A stretch of 64,000 nucleotides of DNA, taken from assembly GCA_038214135.1 (NCBI GenBank), contig JBBQSD010000015.1, forward strand, positions 4,619 through 68,618, given 5' to 3'. The position numbers and the translations under genes were made by a program. Shown one piece after another: positions 8,593 through 17,282 of the stretch. This stretch comes from JANLSE01 sp038214135. Its GTDB lineage: Bacteria; Chloroflexota; Chloroflexia; Chloroflexales; Roseiflexaceae. Positions within the stretch are counted from its first letter, which is position 1. Every line of letters starts with the position of its first letter. The notes under the pieces are model-generated. The model had not been told where the DNA came from, made no database searches, and saw only the letters and a list, made by a program, of their open reading frames with translations.

Positions 8593-9114
8593 ATGGAACT
8601 AGTTGTCTTCATCATTACCGCAGTAATTGCCATCACGGGTGCGATTGCGATGCTGTTGAGCAAGAATGCCGTGCATAGTGCGCTGTTTCTCTTGCTCAAT
8701 TTTGCTGCAATTGCGGTGCTGTACTTGTTATTGCGGGCACCATTTCTGTTCGCGGTTCAGCTGATTGTGTACGCCGGCGCAATTATTGTGCTGTTCCTGT
8801 TTGTTGTGATGCTCCTGGGTGCCGAACGGTCAGAAGATGATCACGATCTATTGGCGAACTGGCAGCGTCCGCTGGCATTGGGCCTTGCGGCTGCGCTGGT
8901 TGTTGAAGCAGGCTATGTGCTGTTTCGCAGCCGCACGCTGGCGGTTATGTCGCCAACATCTGATGATCTGTTTGCCGAGCCAGAAAAGATTGCAGCGGCG
9001 CTGTTTACCAAATACCTGTTGCCCTTTGAGATTACCGGCTTTATTCTGCTGGCCGCAGTCGCTGGGGTTGTTGTACTGCATATGCAATCGCAACAGACGA
9101 GTAGCCAGGCCTGA
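8593..9114 (+). CDS. nuoJ: NADH-quinone oxidoreductase subunit J
   Basis: A membrane-arm subunit of complex I, 173 residues, with five hydrophobic segments. The characteristic central part SALFLLLNFAAIAVLYLLL followed by FAVQLIVYAGAIIVLFLFVVMLLG (about 50-77) is the NuoJ signature, including the pi-bulge region of TM3. The last segment (ITGFILLAAVAGVVVLHM) is present. It is followed by nuoK after 12 bp. The upstream spacer is filled by repeats. Confidence 0.95.
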   Translation: MELVVFIITAVIAITGAIAMLLSKNAVHSALFLLLNFAAIAVLYLLLRAPFLFAVQLIVYAGAIIVLFLFVVMLLGAERSEDDHDLLANWQRPLALGLAAALVVEAGYVLFRSRTLAVMSPTSDDLFAEPEKIAAALFTKYLLPFEITGFILLAAVAGVVVLHMQSQQTSSQA

Positions 9115-9126
9115 GACGGAGATGGC

Positions 9127-9429
9127 ATGATTCCGACGACCTATTTTGTGATGCTGAGTGCGGTGCTGTTCACGATTGGCGTGGTTGGTGTGCTCATCCG
9201 CCGCAATGCGCTGGTTGTGTTCATGTCGATTGAGCTGATGCTGAACTCGGCTAATCTTGCGCTGGTTGCGTTTGCACAGGCACGCCAGGATGTTGGCGGC
9301 CAGGTGCTTGTGTTCTTTGTTATTGTTGTTGCCGCTGCTGAAGTTGCTGTTGGCCTGGCACTCTTGGTTGCGATCTTCCATACCAAGCGTACGACCAATA
9401 TTGATGAGATCAGTACGCTGCGGGGTTGA
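9127..9429 (+). CDS. nuoK: NADH-quinone oxidoreductase subunit K
   Basis: A small membrane subunit of complex I (100 residues, the usual length) with three membrane helices. The conserved sequence VFMSIELMLNSANLALVAF (about 31-49) carries the functional glutamate in helix 2, and EVAVGLALLVAIF (about 78-90) carries the second. It takes part in proton translocation next to NuoL/M/N. The ribosome site is GACGGAGATGGC before the ATG. It is followed by nuoL after a 49-bp gap. Confidence 0.96.
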   Translation: MIPTTYFVMLSAVLFTIGVVGVLIRRNALVVFMSIELMLNSANLALVAFAQARQDVGGQVLVFFVIVVAAAEVAVGLALLVAIFHTKRTTNIDEISTLRG

Positions 9430-9478
9430 AGATGCTCGCGACACAACGCGCTCGTTTGATTATCATCAGGATATCTAC

Positions 9479-11464
9479 ATGCCGCAATTGACCTGGATTA
9501 TTGCTCTTATTCCGTTCTTCCCGCTGCTTGGTTTCTTGCTGAATGCGTTTCTGATCCGCAATGAACGACAGGCAGGCCTCGTTGCATCGGTGATGGTCGC
9601 GCTTTCGTTTGTTGTGACGATTGCGTCGATGGTCATTCTAGCAAGCCCACTCACCGGCCAGCCGCGCCTGAGTGTGATGCTGTGGGAATGGATTCGGATC
9701 GGCTCATTTCGGGTGTCATTCGGGTTTGTGTTCGATCAACTCACTGCCGTGATGGCGCTGCTGATCACCGGCGTTGGCGGCCTGATCCATCTCTACTCGA
9801 TCAGCTATATGCGCGGCGATATTCGGCCAGTGCGCTATTTCGCCTACCTGAACCTGTTTGTTGCTGCAATGCTCATCCTGGTGATGGCCGATAATTTGCT
9901 GCTGCTGTTCCTTGGCTGGGAAGGGGTCGGGCTGTGTTCATTCCTGCTGATTGGTCACTGGTTCGAGCGCCATTCCGTGCCACCAGGGATCGTGCCAGCC
10001 GATGCTGCGGTGAAGGCATTTGTGGTTAATCGGGTTGGTGATGCGGCGCTGTTACTGGCAATGGCTGCGATCTTCTCGCGCATGGGCTCGCTGAACTTCT
10101 TTCCCAATCAGCAACTTGGTGTGCCTGGCTACCTTGAACGGGCTGGTGAACTGGCCTTTACCAACCTGGATCTGGGTACCTTTGGCGCAATCGGCCTGAT
10201 CTCGGCGATCACCTTCCTGATGCTGATTGCCGTCACTGGTAAATCGGCACAGGTGCCATTGTATATCTGGTTGCCAGATGCAATGGCTGGCCCAACACCA
10301 GTATCGGCACTCATCCACGCGGCAACCATGGTCACGGCTGGTGTGTATCTGATTGCGCGTAACCACACCCTGTTCGCAAATGCTGGCGGCACCAGCGGCT
10401 GGATTGTTGCCATCGGCCTGCTGACGGCCTTTCTGGCGGCGACGGCAGCAGCGACACAGTGGGATATCAAGCGTGTGCTGGCCTTCTCAACCGTCTCGCA
10501 GCTTGGCTATATGGTGGTTGCTGTTGGCCTGGGTGGCTATGTGGCCGGTATGTTCCATCTGCTGACCCACGGCCTGTTCAAGGCGCTGCTGTTTCTTGCT
10601 GCTGGAGCGATTATTCATGGAACGCGCGAAAGCCAGGATATGCGCAAGATGGGTGGCCTGAAGGATACGATGCCAACTACCTTTCGTGTGTATCTGATTG
10701 GTGCCCTGGCACTGGCTGGAATTTTCCCGCTGGCTGGCTTCTGGAGTAAGGATGAGATTATTTCGCACGCCTGGTTTGGCGCGCAGAACCCAGGAGCGGC
10801 CATCCTGCTCATGCTGACATCTGGCGTCACAGCGTTTTATGTTGGAAGGCAGATTGCGCTCGTGTTCTATGGCAAGCAGCGCGATAATACCTACCATGCC
10901 CACGAGCCCGATAGCACCATGCGTAACCCATTACTGATACTCGCTGGGCTAACCATCATTGGTGGGTTGTTGAATATCCCTGGCCTGCATTTCCTGGCAA
11001 CCTATCTGAACCCAGTGCTCGAAGAGCGCGAGGTTGTGTATGATACAGGCCGGATTATCGGGCAGGTTGCACTCGCTGTTGTCACCCTTGCGATTGTTGG
11101 TGGAGCTGGATATGTTGGCTGGTATCTGTATGCGAAGACATTTGTACAGCGGATCAAGCTCGGCAAGGACGATCCGCTGGTACGGTATCTTGGCGATCTA
11201 TGGCGTGGCGCAGAGATCGGCTGGGGCTTCGATTGGTTCTATCAGCGTATTGTCATCCGGCCATATCGCGAGGTCAGCCTGTTCCTTGGTGATGTCTTCG
11301 ACAAACAGGGTATTGATGGCATGCTCGTTGATGGGCCAGGGCGTCTTGTCGGGCGCATGGCGCAATCGCTGCGTGGTGCCCAGAGCGGCTTCATCCGCAG
11401 CTATGCGCTCATGTTTCTGGTTGGCGTTGTGATTGTGCTTGGTTACTTTGTGTTCCGCTCCTGA
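9479..11464 (+). CDS. nuoL: NADH-quinone oxidoreductase subunit L
   Basis: The distal antiporter-like subunit of the complex I membrane arm (661 residues), with the long lateral helix at the C-terminus. Visible signatures are LLLLFLGWEGVGLCSFLLIG (TM5 Glu), GKSAQVPLYIWLPDAMAGPTPVSALIHAATMVTAGVYL (TM7-8 proton channel Lys/His) and MFHLLTHGLFKALLFLAAG. The frame is open further upstream into nuoK, but the ATG at 9479 after ATCAGGATATCT gives the normal MPQLTWIIALIPFFPLLGF start. It ends 11 bp before nuoM. Confidence 0.95.
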   Translation: MPQLTWIIALIPFFPLLGFLLNAFLIRNERQAGLVASVMVALSFVVTIASMVILASPLTGQPRLSVMLWEWIRIGSFRVSFGFVFDQLTAVMALLITGVGGLIHLYSISYMRGDIRPVRYFAYLNLFVAAMLILVMADNLLLLFLGWEGVGLCSFLLIGHWFERHSVPPGIVPADAAVKAFVVNRVGDAALLLAMAAIFSRMGSLNFFPNQQLGVPGYLERAGELAFTNLDLGTFGAIGLISAITFLMLIAVTGKSAQVPLYIWLPDAMAGPTPVSALIHAATMVTAGVYLIARNHTLFANAGGTSGWIVAIGLLTAFLAATAAATQWDIKRVLAFSTVSQLGYMVVAVGLGGYVAGMFHLLTHGLFKALLFLAAGAIIHGTRESQDMRKMGGLKDTMPTTFRVYLIGALALAGIFPLAGFWSKDEIISHAWFGAQNPGAAILLMLTSGVTAFYVGRQIALVFYGKQRDNTYHAHEPDSTMRNPLLILAGLTIIGGLLNIPGLHFLATYLNPVLEEREVVYDTGRIIGQVALAVVTLAIVGGAGYVGWYLYAKTFVQRIKLGKDDPLVRYLGDLWRGAEIGWGFDWFYQRIVIRPYREVSLFLGDVFDKQGIDGMLVDGPGRLVGRMAQSLRGAQSGFIRSYALMFLVGVVIVLGYFVFRS

Positions 11465-11475
11465 AGGGAGTCGTC

Positions 11476-13023
11476 GTGAACTCTTTTGGTATTCCACTTT
11501 TATCAATCGCAACATGGCTACCCGCCATTGGTGCGCTGCTCATGCTGTTTGTTCGTGAGCGCAGCGCCCAGCGGCTTGTGGCCTTGGTTGCCAGCCTAGC
11601 GGCACTTGTCGCTGCGCTTGTGGTTGCTGTGCTGTTCTTTCAATTCTTGTATGTCAGCGCGGCGGCAACTGGCCCACAACTGACTGAGCAAATCGGCTGG
11701 GTTCCGACCTGGGGTTTAACCTATACGCTAACGGTAGATGGTATCAGTTTGTGGTTCTTTGTACTCACAGCCTTCATGATGCCATTTGCGATTGCGGCAA
11801 CCAAGGCACAGCAGCGCCCAGACGCCAATTATGCGCTGTTATTGTTGCTCGAAACCGGTATTCTTGGCACATTTCTGGCCAGAGATCTGATCCTGTTCTA
11901 TGCGTTCTTTGAGTTCACACTCATCCCAACTGCGCTGCTGCTTGGGATCTGGGGTGGTGCAGAACGTAATCGTGCAGCAACCAAGTTCTTCCTGTATACC
12001 TTTGCTGGCTCTGTGTTCATGCTGCTCTCGATCATTGGGTTGTATCTGGTGCATGGACAGCAAACCGGAACCTATACCTTTGATTATGCTGCTATCGCTG
12101 CATCATTAAACGGTGGTGCAGGGGCGGTGCTCAAACTCGATCCAGCAGCAGAACGCCTGCTGTTTGGCGGGTTCTTCATCGCATTCGCAATCAAGATCGC
12201 ACTGTGGCCGTTTCATACCTGGATGCCATTATTGCACAGCCAAACGCCTGCCGATGGTTCAGTTGACATAAGCGCCGTGCTGCTTAAAGTGATTGGCGGC
12301 TATGGTCTAATCCGTTTCACGCTTGGGCTGTTTCCACAGGCTGCCCAATGGGCTGCGCCAGCCATTGGCGTGCTGGCGGTGATTGGCATCCTATATGGTG
12401 CCTGGGTTGCCTACACCCAGCAGGATATGAAGGCCCTACTGGCCTATTCCTCAGTCAGCCATCTGAGCTTTGTGGTGCTAGGGATCTATGCGCTCAACGC
12501 ACAGGGGATTTCGGGCGCAATCATCCAACTTGTCAATTATGGAATCACCACGAGCGCGCTGTTCCTGGCGGTTGCGGTGCTCGAAGGGCGCTTTGGCACC
12601 AGGCGGCCACGCGATCTGGGTGGTTTGTGGCTGGTCATGCCAGCATTTGGCGCGGTCACATTGACTCTCGTTCTGGCATCTGTTGGGCTTCCCGGCCTAA
12701 ACGGGTTCATTGGCGAGTTCACCATTATCCAGGGCGCATGGCTCTCATCTGCATTAGGCTGGCGTTTTGTTGGTGTTGCCGTGATTGGCGTCATTCTCGC
12801 GGCTGTTTATCTGCTGACGATGTTCAAGCATGTGTTTATGGGTTCGTTGCGTGTGGAGCAGAGCAATAGTGTGGATATCTCGCGTGAACAGATGCTACCA
12901 TTAGCTCTGTTGCTCATTCCAATCGTTGTGATCGGGTTCTACCCAAATCTGATCTTTGATCCAATCCAACCGATTGTTCAACAGATTTCCCAGGCACTAA
13001 GCCTTGCAGTAGCGAGTCGTTAA
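11476..13023 (+). CDS. nuoM: NADH-quinone oxidoreductase subunit M
   Basis: An antiporter-like proton-pumping subunit of complex I, 515 residues and about 14 membrane helices. Family marks are DGISLWFFVLTAFMMPFAI, ILFYAFFEFTLIPTALLLGIWGG (TM5 Glu) and KIALWPFHTWMPLLHSQTPADGS (TM7-8). The start is GTG at 11476, preceded by GAAGGGAG. The spacing of 11 bp from nuoL and 25 bp to nuoN fits one transcript. Confidence 0.95.
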   Translation: MNSFGIPLLSIATWLPAIGALLMLFVRERSAQRLVALVASLAALVAALVVAVLFFQFLYVSAAATGPQLTEQIGWVPTWGLTYTLTVDGISLWFFVLTAFMMPFAIAATKAQQRPDANYALLLLLETGILGTFLARDLILFYAFFEFTLIPTALLLGIWGGAERNRAATKFFLYTFAGSVFMLLSIIGLYLVHGQQTGTYTFDYAAIAASLNGGAGAVLKLDPAAERLLFGGFFIAFAIKIALWPFHTWMPLLHSQTPADGSVDISAVLLKVIGGYGLIRFTLGLFPQAAQWAAPAIGVLAVIGILYGAWVAYTQQDMKALLAYSSVSHLSFVVLGIYALNAQGISGAIIQLVNYGITTSALFLAVAVLEGRFGTRRPRDLGGLWLVMPAFGAVTLTLVLASVGLPGLNGFIGEFTIIQGAWLSSALGWRFVGVAVIGVILAAVYLLTMFKHVFMGSLRVEQSNSVDISREQMLPLALLLIPIVVIGFYPNLIFDPIQPIVQQISQALSLAVASR

Positions 13024-13048
13024 TACATAATCTGGAGCAGCATCGCTC

Positions 13049-14518
13049 ATGAACGAACTACAAATTCCAATAGTCGATTTCTCGGTGGTCCTGCAGTTGT
13101 TGATCGTCGCTGGCTGGGGTGCAGCCCTGCTGCTGATCGATCTGATCGTCATCCCGGTTGGCCAGAAGCGCTGGACTGCGTATCTGGCAGTGGCTGGCTT
13201 GATCGCCTCAGCCGCCGCAGGCGGGCTATCGTGGAATGGCGGGCGTTCAACATTTGGCGGGATGATTGCGCTCGACAACTATGCGATCACGTTGAACTGG
13301 ATTTTTGCCCTGATCGGGGTGATTGCGATTGTGATCGCAATTGATTATCTGCCACGCCATGGGATTGAGCGTGGCGAATATTACCCGCTCATCCTGTTTG
13401 CGACAACCGGGATGATGCTGTTGGGCCAGGGAACCGATTTGATCGTGCTCTTTTTGGGCCTAGAAATGCTCTCCCTGTGTCTGTATATTCTGGTTGGCTT
13501 TGCCTACCCGCGCCTCAGTTCGGAAGAAGCGGCCATGAAATATCTGCTGATCGGTGCCTTTGCAGCCGGTTTCCTGGTGTTCGGGATTGCGCTGCTGTAT
13601 GGGGCGACTGGCAGCTCGAACCTGGCCGAGATCAATACCGCACTTGTTACTGGACAGGGCATGCAGGCCGATTCGCTCACATTCCTGATGGCTGGCGCTG
13701 CGCTGGTGATCGTTGGGTTCGGCTATAAAATATCGATGGCTCCATTTCATATGTGGACGCCCGATGTCTATGAAGGTGCGCCAACGCCGGTCACCGCGTT
13801 TATGTCGGTTGGTGCCAAAGTAGCTGGCTTTGCCGCACTAACGCGCTTCTTGCTCTTGGCGCTGCCAACTCAACAGGCTATCTGGATGCCAATCGTTGGC
13901 GCGCTAGCTGTGGTGACGATGATTGTTGGCAATGTTTCGGCAGTCGCACAAACAAATGTCAAACGCATGCTGGCCTATTCCAGTATTGCCCAGGCTGGCT
14001 ATATGCTGCTTGGAACGCTGGCCGGCAGCAATCGCGGAACCGAGGCGCTGCTGTTCTATATGCTCTCCTATGCGTTGACCAACCTTGGCGCGTTTGCGGT
14101 GCTGATTGCTCTCGAACAAAAAGGCGAAGCAGCCTGGGATATCGCCGATTTGGCTGGGCTATGGACGCGCCGCCCGTGGTTGGCATCTGCAATGGCGATC
14201 TGTATGCTCTCACTGGCTGGCGTGCCACTCACAGCTGGGTTCTTCGCAAAGTTGTATGTCTTCTCGGCAGCTTGGGAGGCAGGCCAGGGCTTACTGGCAT
14301 TCATTGGCGTCGTGACATCGGTGATCGCGGCGTTCTTCTATCTGCGGATCATCGCATACATGTTCATGCGCGACCCATCGCGTGAGACGGTGCTATCGAC
14401 TGGGCCAGAACTGAATATTGGCCTCGTGTTGGCCGTGGTTGGAGTGATTATCTTTGGTTTACTACCGACCCCAGTGATCGACATCGTTCAGCATTCGGTG
14501 CTTGCGATCGGGAAATAA
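13049..14518 (+). CDS. nuoN: NADH-quinone oxidoreductase subunit N
   Basis: The third antiporter-like subunit of complex I (489 residues). Signatures are DLIVLFLGLEMLSLCLYILVG (TM5 Glu), MKYLLIGAFAAGFLVFGIALLYG, GYKISMAPFHMWTPDVYEGAPTPVTAF (TM7-8 with Lys) and VKRMLAYSSIAQAGYMLLG. It is the last gene of the operon, followed by REP-like DNA and a hairpin shared with the converging lipoprotein gene. Confidence 0.95.
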   Translation: MNELQIPIVDFSVVLQLLIVAGWGAALLLIDLIVIPVGQKRWTAYLAVAGLIASAAAGGLSWNGGRSTFGGMIALDNYAITLNWIFALIGVIAIVIAIDYLPRHGIERGEYYPLILFATTGMMLLGQGTDLIVLFLGLEMLSLCLYILVGFAYPRLSSEEAAMKYLLIGAFAAGFLVFGIALLYGATGSSNLAEINTALVTGQGMQADSLTFLMAGAALVIVGFGYKISMAPFHMWTPDVYEGAPTPVTAFMSVGAKVAGFAALTRFLLLALPTQQAIWMPIVGALAVVTMIVGNVSAVAQTNVKRMLAYSSIAQAGYMLLGTLAGSNRGTEALLFYMLSYALTNLGAFAVLIALEQKGEAAWDIADLAGLWTRRPWLASAMAICMLSLAGVPLTAGFFAKLYVFSAAWEAGQGLLAFIGVVTSVIAAFFYLRIIAYMFMRDPSRETVLSTGPELNIGLVLAVVGVIIFGLLPTPVIDIVQHSVLAIGK

Positions 14519-14534
14519 CAATATATCTCAATCC

Positions 14535-14603
14535 GTAGACTGAAGCCTGCGGCCAGAAGCGAATGATATAACCCCTTGCCACAGTCTTCAGCCTGCGGGT
14601 GTG
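14535..14603. repeat. Pair of REP-like CTGAAGCCTGCGG units
   Basis: CTGAAGCCTGCGG (about 14538) and TCTTCAGCCTGCGG (about 14586) are half-units of the palindrome CCGCAGGCTGAAGCCTGCGG. The same palindrome recurs at 18777-18852, 25419-25438, 25541-25560 and 37818-37839. It is typically placed after genes. Confidence 0.7.
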
Positions 14604-14616
14604 GTAAGGTAACACA

Positions 14617-14651
14617 GAAAAGTCGCCATTGGAATGCTTCCAATGGCGACT
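14617..14651 (-). terminator. Intrinsic terminator between nuoN and the lipoprotein gene
   Basis: A perfect 13-bp stem (14621-14633 with 14639-14651) with a 5-nt loop. On the minus strand it is followed by TTTTC, giving a classical terminator for the lipoprotein gene. On the plus strand it can also stop the nuo operon, but there without a T-run. Confidence 0.65.
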
Positions 14652-14690
14652 TCTGAATCGGAGAGGGGTGGCCGCAGGCCGGGGTGAGGT

Positions 14691-15131
14691 CTACTTCGTG
14701 CCCTTGAGCGTATATACAACAACGCCCGTGCCACCAAAGCGCGTAGCATCGATTGCGCCAACAACCAAGGCCGTGGTACCATGTTCATAACCAAGTAGCA
14801 CGACCTGATCATTCTGCAGATTGGTCATCTTCTTGACAGTAAACCAGCCCTTTGTGGTTACGAGATTATTGTAGTATGTTTGAATATCAGCGAGTGTGCT
14901 TGGGGCAGTATAGACCGTTTCCTCAAGTGTTTCGGGCTTGACCGCATCGGCTTTCATCTGCTCGGGAGCGACTTTTTTCCATTGTGTGATGAGCGTGTCG
15001 ATTTCCTTGATATTGACCGACTCGCTCACCTTGGTCGCATTGGGTGGCAGAGTGACCGTGGTATCGCCAGTGACGCCACAGGCGGATAGAGCGAATACGA
15101 GAACTGCAAGACTGAACAACGTGCGCCGCAT
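14691..15131 (-). CDS. Predicted secreted lipoprotein of unknown function
   Basis: A 146-residue protein starting MRRTLFSLAVLVFALSACG, a lipoprotein signal with the lipobox LSAC (Cys 18). It is followed by a short acidic region and a compact domain (EEVVYTAP-like ETLEETVYTAPSTLADIQTYYNNL, then GWFTVKKMTNLQNDQVVLLGYEHGTTALVVGAIDA), which looks like a small alpha/beta domain binding or sensing something outside the membrane. The open frame extends beyond the ATG, but the signal peptide fixes the start at 15131. The gene diverges from rnhA with only about 30 bp between the starts. No family is recognised with confidence. Confidence 0.75.
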   Translation of the reverse strand: MRRTLFSLAVLVFALSACGVTGDTTVTLPPNATKVSESVNIKEIDTLITQWKKVAPEQMKADAVKPETLEETVYTAPSTLADIQTYYNNLVTTKGWFTVKKMTNLQNDQVVLLGYEHGTTALVVGAIDATRFGGTGVVVYTLKGTK

Positions 15132-15161
15132 TGAATGTACCTTTCCAACGAGAAAAACCAC

Positions 15162-15863
15162 ATGACAACGAGCCGTAGTGTACCACAACTCGCTGAAATT
15201 CGGATTGTGACCGATGGAGCCTGCCGTGGCAACCCTGGGCCGGGTGGCTGGGCTGCGATTATTAGCGATGGAACAACGACCCGCGAGATTGGTGGTGGTG
15301 AGCCCCACACAACCAATAATCGCATGGAATTGCGTGCTGCCGTCGAAGCGCTTCGGCTGGTCGATCCAAACAAACCGGTTCGGATTGTGACCGACAGCCA
15401 ATACCTGATCAATGGCGCAACCCGTTGGATTCGGGGTTGGCAGCGTTCAGGGTGGCTCACCAAGGAGGAGAAGCCAGTTGAACATCGTGATCTCTGGGAG
15501 GAAATTGATCGCTTGGCTGGTTCGCGGGTAACATGGGAATATGTGCGTGGGCACGCAGGACATCCCGAAAATGAACGAGCAGATCGCATCGCACAATCCT
15601 ATGCCGATGGCCAACCAATTCCAGCACGCACGAGTGCGACTATTCCGAGCCGTGGATCGTCTAACACAACAGACACGAGTGGGCCACGCTATCTAAGCCT
15701 CGTCAACGGGCAGCTTGCGCGCCACACAACCTGGGATGCGTGCAAAATGCGGGTACATGGGGCTTCGGGGGCGCTGTACAAGAAGTGTTCCTCACGGGCG
15801 GCAGAAATTGCCACAGTAACAGGGTGGGGCCTTAATCCATCCGCTTTAGATACCCTTGCATAA
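15162..15863 (+). CDS. rnhA: Ribonuclease HI with a C-terminal viroplasmin-like domain
   Basis: Degrades RNA in RNA-DNA hybrids. The catalytic domain comes first (about 10-145): IVTDGACRGNPGPGGWA (Asp), NNRMELRAAVEAL (Glu), IVTDSQY (Asp) and VRGHAGHPENERAD (His loop and last Asp), so the DEDD set is complete. After a Ser/Thr-rich linker, about 45 residues (YLSLVNGQLARHTTWDACK to TGWGL) resemble the hybrid-binding/caulimovirus viroplasmin domain, here at the C-terminus rather than the N-terminus as in eukaryotic RNase H1. An earlier ATG (15135) is possible. The 15162 start avoids overlap with the divergent promoter region. 233 residues. Confidence 0.92.
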   Translation: MTTSRSVPQLAEIRIVTDGACRGNPGPGGWAAIISDGTTTREIGGGEPHTTNNRMELRAAVEALRLVDPNKPVRIVTDSQYLINGATRWIRGWQRSGWLTKEEKPVEHRDLWEEIDRLAGSRVTWEYVRGHAGHPENERADRIAQSYADGQPIPARTSATIPSRGSSNTTDTSGPRYLSLVNGQLARHTTWDACKMRVHGASGALYKKCSSRAAEIATVTGWGLNPSALDTLA

Positions 15864-15907
15864 CAAACGGATGACACGTTCGCCTGTAGAGGAGGCATTC
15901 TGATCGT

Positions 15908-17176
15908 ATGGATTCACTAACGAGAAGCCGCATTACAATTGTCTTAATCGCAAATACGCTCCTGCGGGTTGCTGGATCATCGGGCGGAATATTGATCGCT
16001 TTTTATCTGGCCAGTACTGCAAGCACCAGTGGTATGAGTGATGTTGCAATCATTGGCGTGTTGGGTATCATCCTGAATGTTGCCGAATTGATTGGCGCAG
16101 TGCCGGTTGGCCTGGCAACGGATCGCTTCTCGGCCAGATCTGTGTTGGTGGCTGGGGCGTTGCTTGGCGGCCTGGCAACGCTGATGTACTTCCTCAGCCA
16201 GGCAGTGGCAGTCTTCTTTGTTGCACGAGCCATTCAAGGGGTTGTGGCCGTAGTTGGTGGGCCGCCATTGCTGGCATTGATCACCGAAGCAACCAAAAAC
16301 TCACCACTGGCGCGTAATCGGGTGATTGGCTTCTACGAACTCTCACTGCTCTCCGGGCTTGCGCTTGGTGGCCTGGTTGGTGGGACACTCTGGGATCGAT
16401 TTGGTGTGGTGGCCTTCAGCTTGTTATCGGTGTTCTATCTTGTGATCGCGGCCTTGTTCTGGTGGGGCGCCCAGATCCCCAATCGCATGAAGAGCGAGCA
16501 TCCCCTGGAAGGGCTACGCCATGCACTGGCCAACCCAACACTGCTGAAGCTCGCACCGGCCTGGTTAGCGCTGAATGCCGTGATCGGGCTGTGGCTAACC
16601 CATATCGCCTTTCAGCTCAAAGGACCAAAGATCGATGGACAGGTGCTGAATGGGCGCTTTAGCGCAACCGAGGTCGGCTATATTCTGCTGGTGTATGCCA
16701 TTCTGTTCGCTAGTGGCGTATTGGGGTGGACATTCATGCTCGGGCGGGTTACTCGCGTGCAGACCATGCGGATCTCGATCTTTGCGCTGCTGGGAACCTG
16801 CGCTGGCCTGTATGCGCTGAATGCCTATGTCTGGCCACCAGCCATTGAGTGGCTGATCGTTGGGGTGACATCCATCTCGGTGCTGATCTCAAGTGGCTTC
16901 ACACCAGCAGCATTGGCATACCTGGCCTCCTTGGCCGATGAAGGCGAGGGACGCGGATCGACCATGGGCGTGTATACGCTGCTGCTTGGGCTTGGCAATG
17001 CGATTGGGGCCGGGATCGGCGGCGTGTTGGCAAGTGGTATGGGCTTCAATGGGCTGATCGTTGGCACCCTGGGATTGGTGGTGCTGGCGCTACTCGCCGT
17101 GACCCAACTCCCCGAACATGTTGGATCAACCCAGGTACTCACACCCGATAGCCTGCCACTAACGGCGGATCACTAG
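15908..17176 (+). CDS. Major facilitator superfamily transporter
   Basis: A 422-residue protein with about 12 hydrophobic segments in two halves. The MFS loop 2-3 signature appears as VPVGLATDRFSARSVLVAGALLGGLATL (about 65-92), and the motif C-like ELSLLSGLALGGLVGGTLWDRFG (about 142-164) suggests a drug or metabolite exporter type. The middle loop contains NRMKSEHPLEGLRHAL. The ribosome site GAGGAGG lies 13 nt upstream. It follows rnhA by 45 bp in the same direction, and heptamer repeats follow its stop codon. The substrate cannot be predicted. Confidence 0.88.
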   Translation: MDSLTRSRITIVLIANTLLRVAGSSGGILIAFYLASTASTSGMSDVAIIGVLGIILNVAELIGAVPVGLATDRFSARSVLVAGALLGGLATLMYFLSQAVAVFFVARAIQGVVAVVGGPPLLALITEATKNSPLARNRVIGFYELSLLSGLALGGLVGGTLWDRFGVVAFSLLSVFYLVIAALFWWGAQIPNRMKSEHPLEGLRHALANPTLLKLAPAWLALNAVIGLWLTHIAFQLKGPKIDGQVLNGRFSATEVGYILLVYAILFASGVLGWTFMLGRVTRVQTMRISIFALLGTCAGLYALNAYVWPPAIEWLIVGVTSISVLISSGFTPAALAYLASLADEGEGRGSTMGVYTLLLGLGNAIGAGIGGVLASGMGFNGLIVGTLGLVVLALLAVTQLPEHVGSTQVLTPDSLPLTADH

Positions 17177-17245
17177 ACCAGGAGTCAGGAGTCAGAAATC
17201 AGAATGAATCTGCGAAATCTGCGAAATCTGCGGATGAATCATAAT
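17177..17245. repeat. Heptamer and 12-mer tandem repeats
   Basis: CAGGAGTCAGGAGTCAGAAA (AGGAGTC family) at about 17178-17197, followed by three tandem TCTGCGAAA-type units (17209-17236). It fills the MFS-holA spacer. Confidence 0.7.
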
Positions 17246-17282
17246 ACTGCTCAACACTCACTTGCGAGGAGTATATTGCACG

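Noticed and set aside
9257..9478. 74-codon N-terminal extension of NuoL
   Set aside because: It lies in another frame of nuoK. The normal NuoL start is at 9479.
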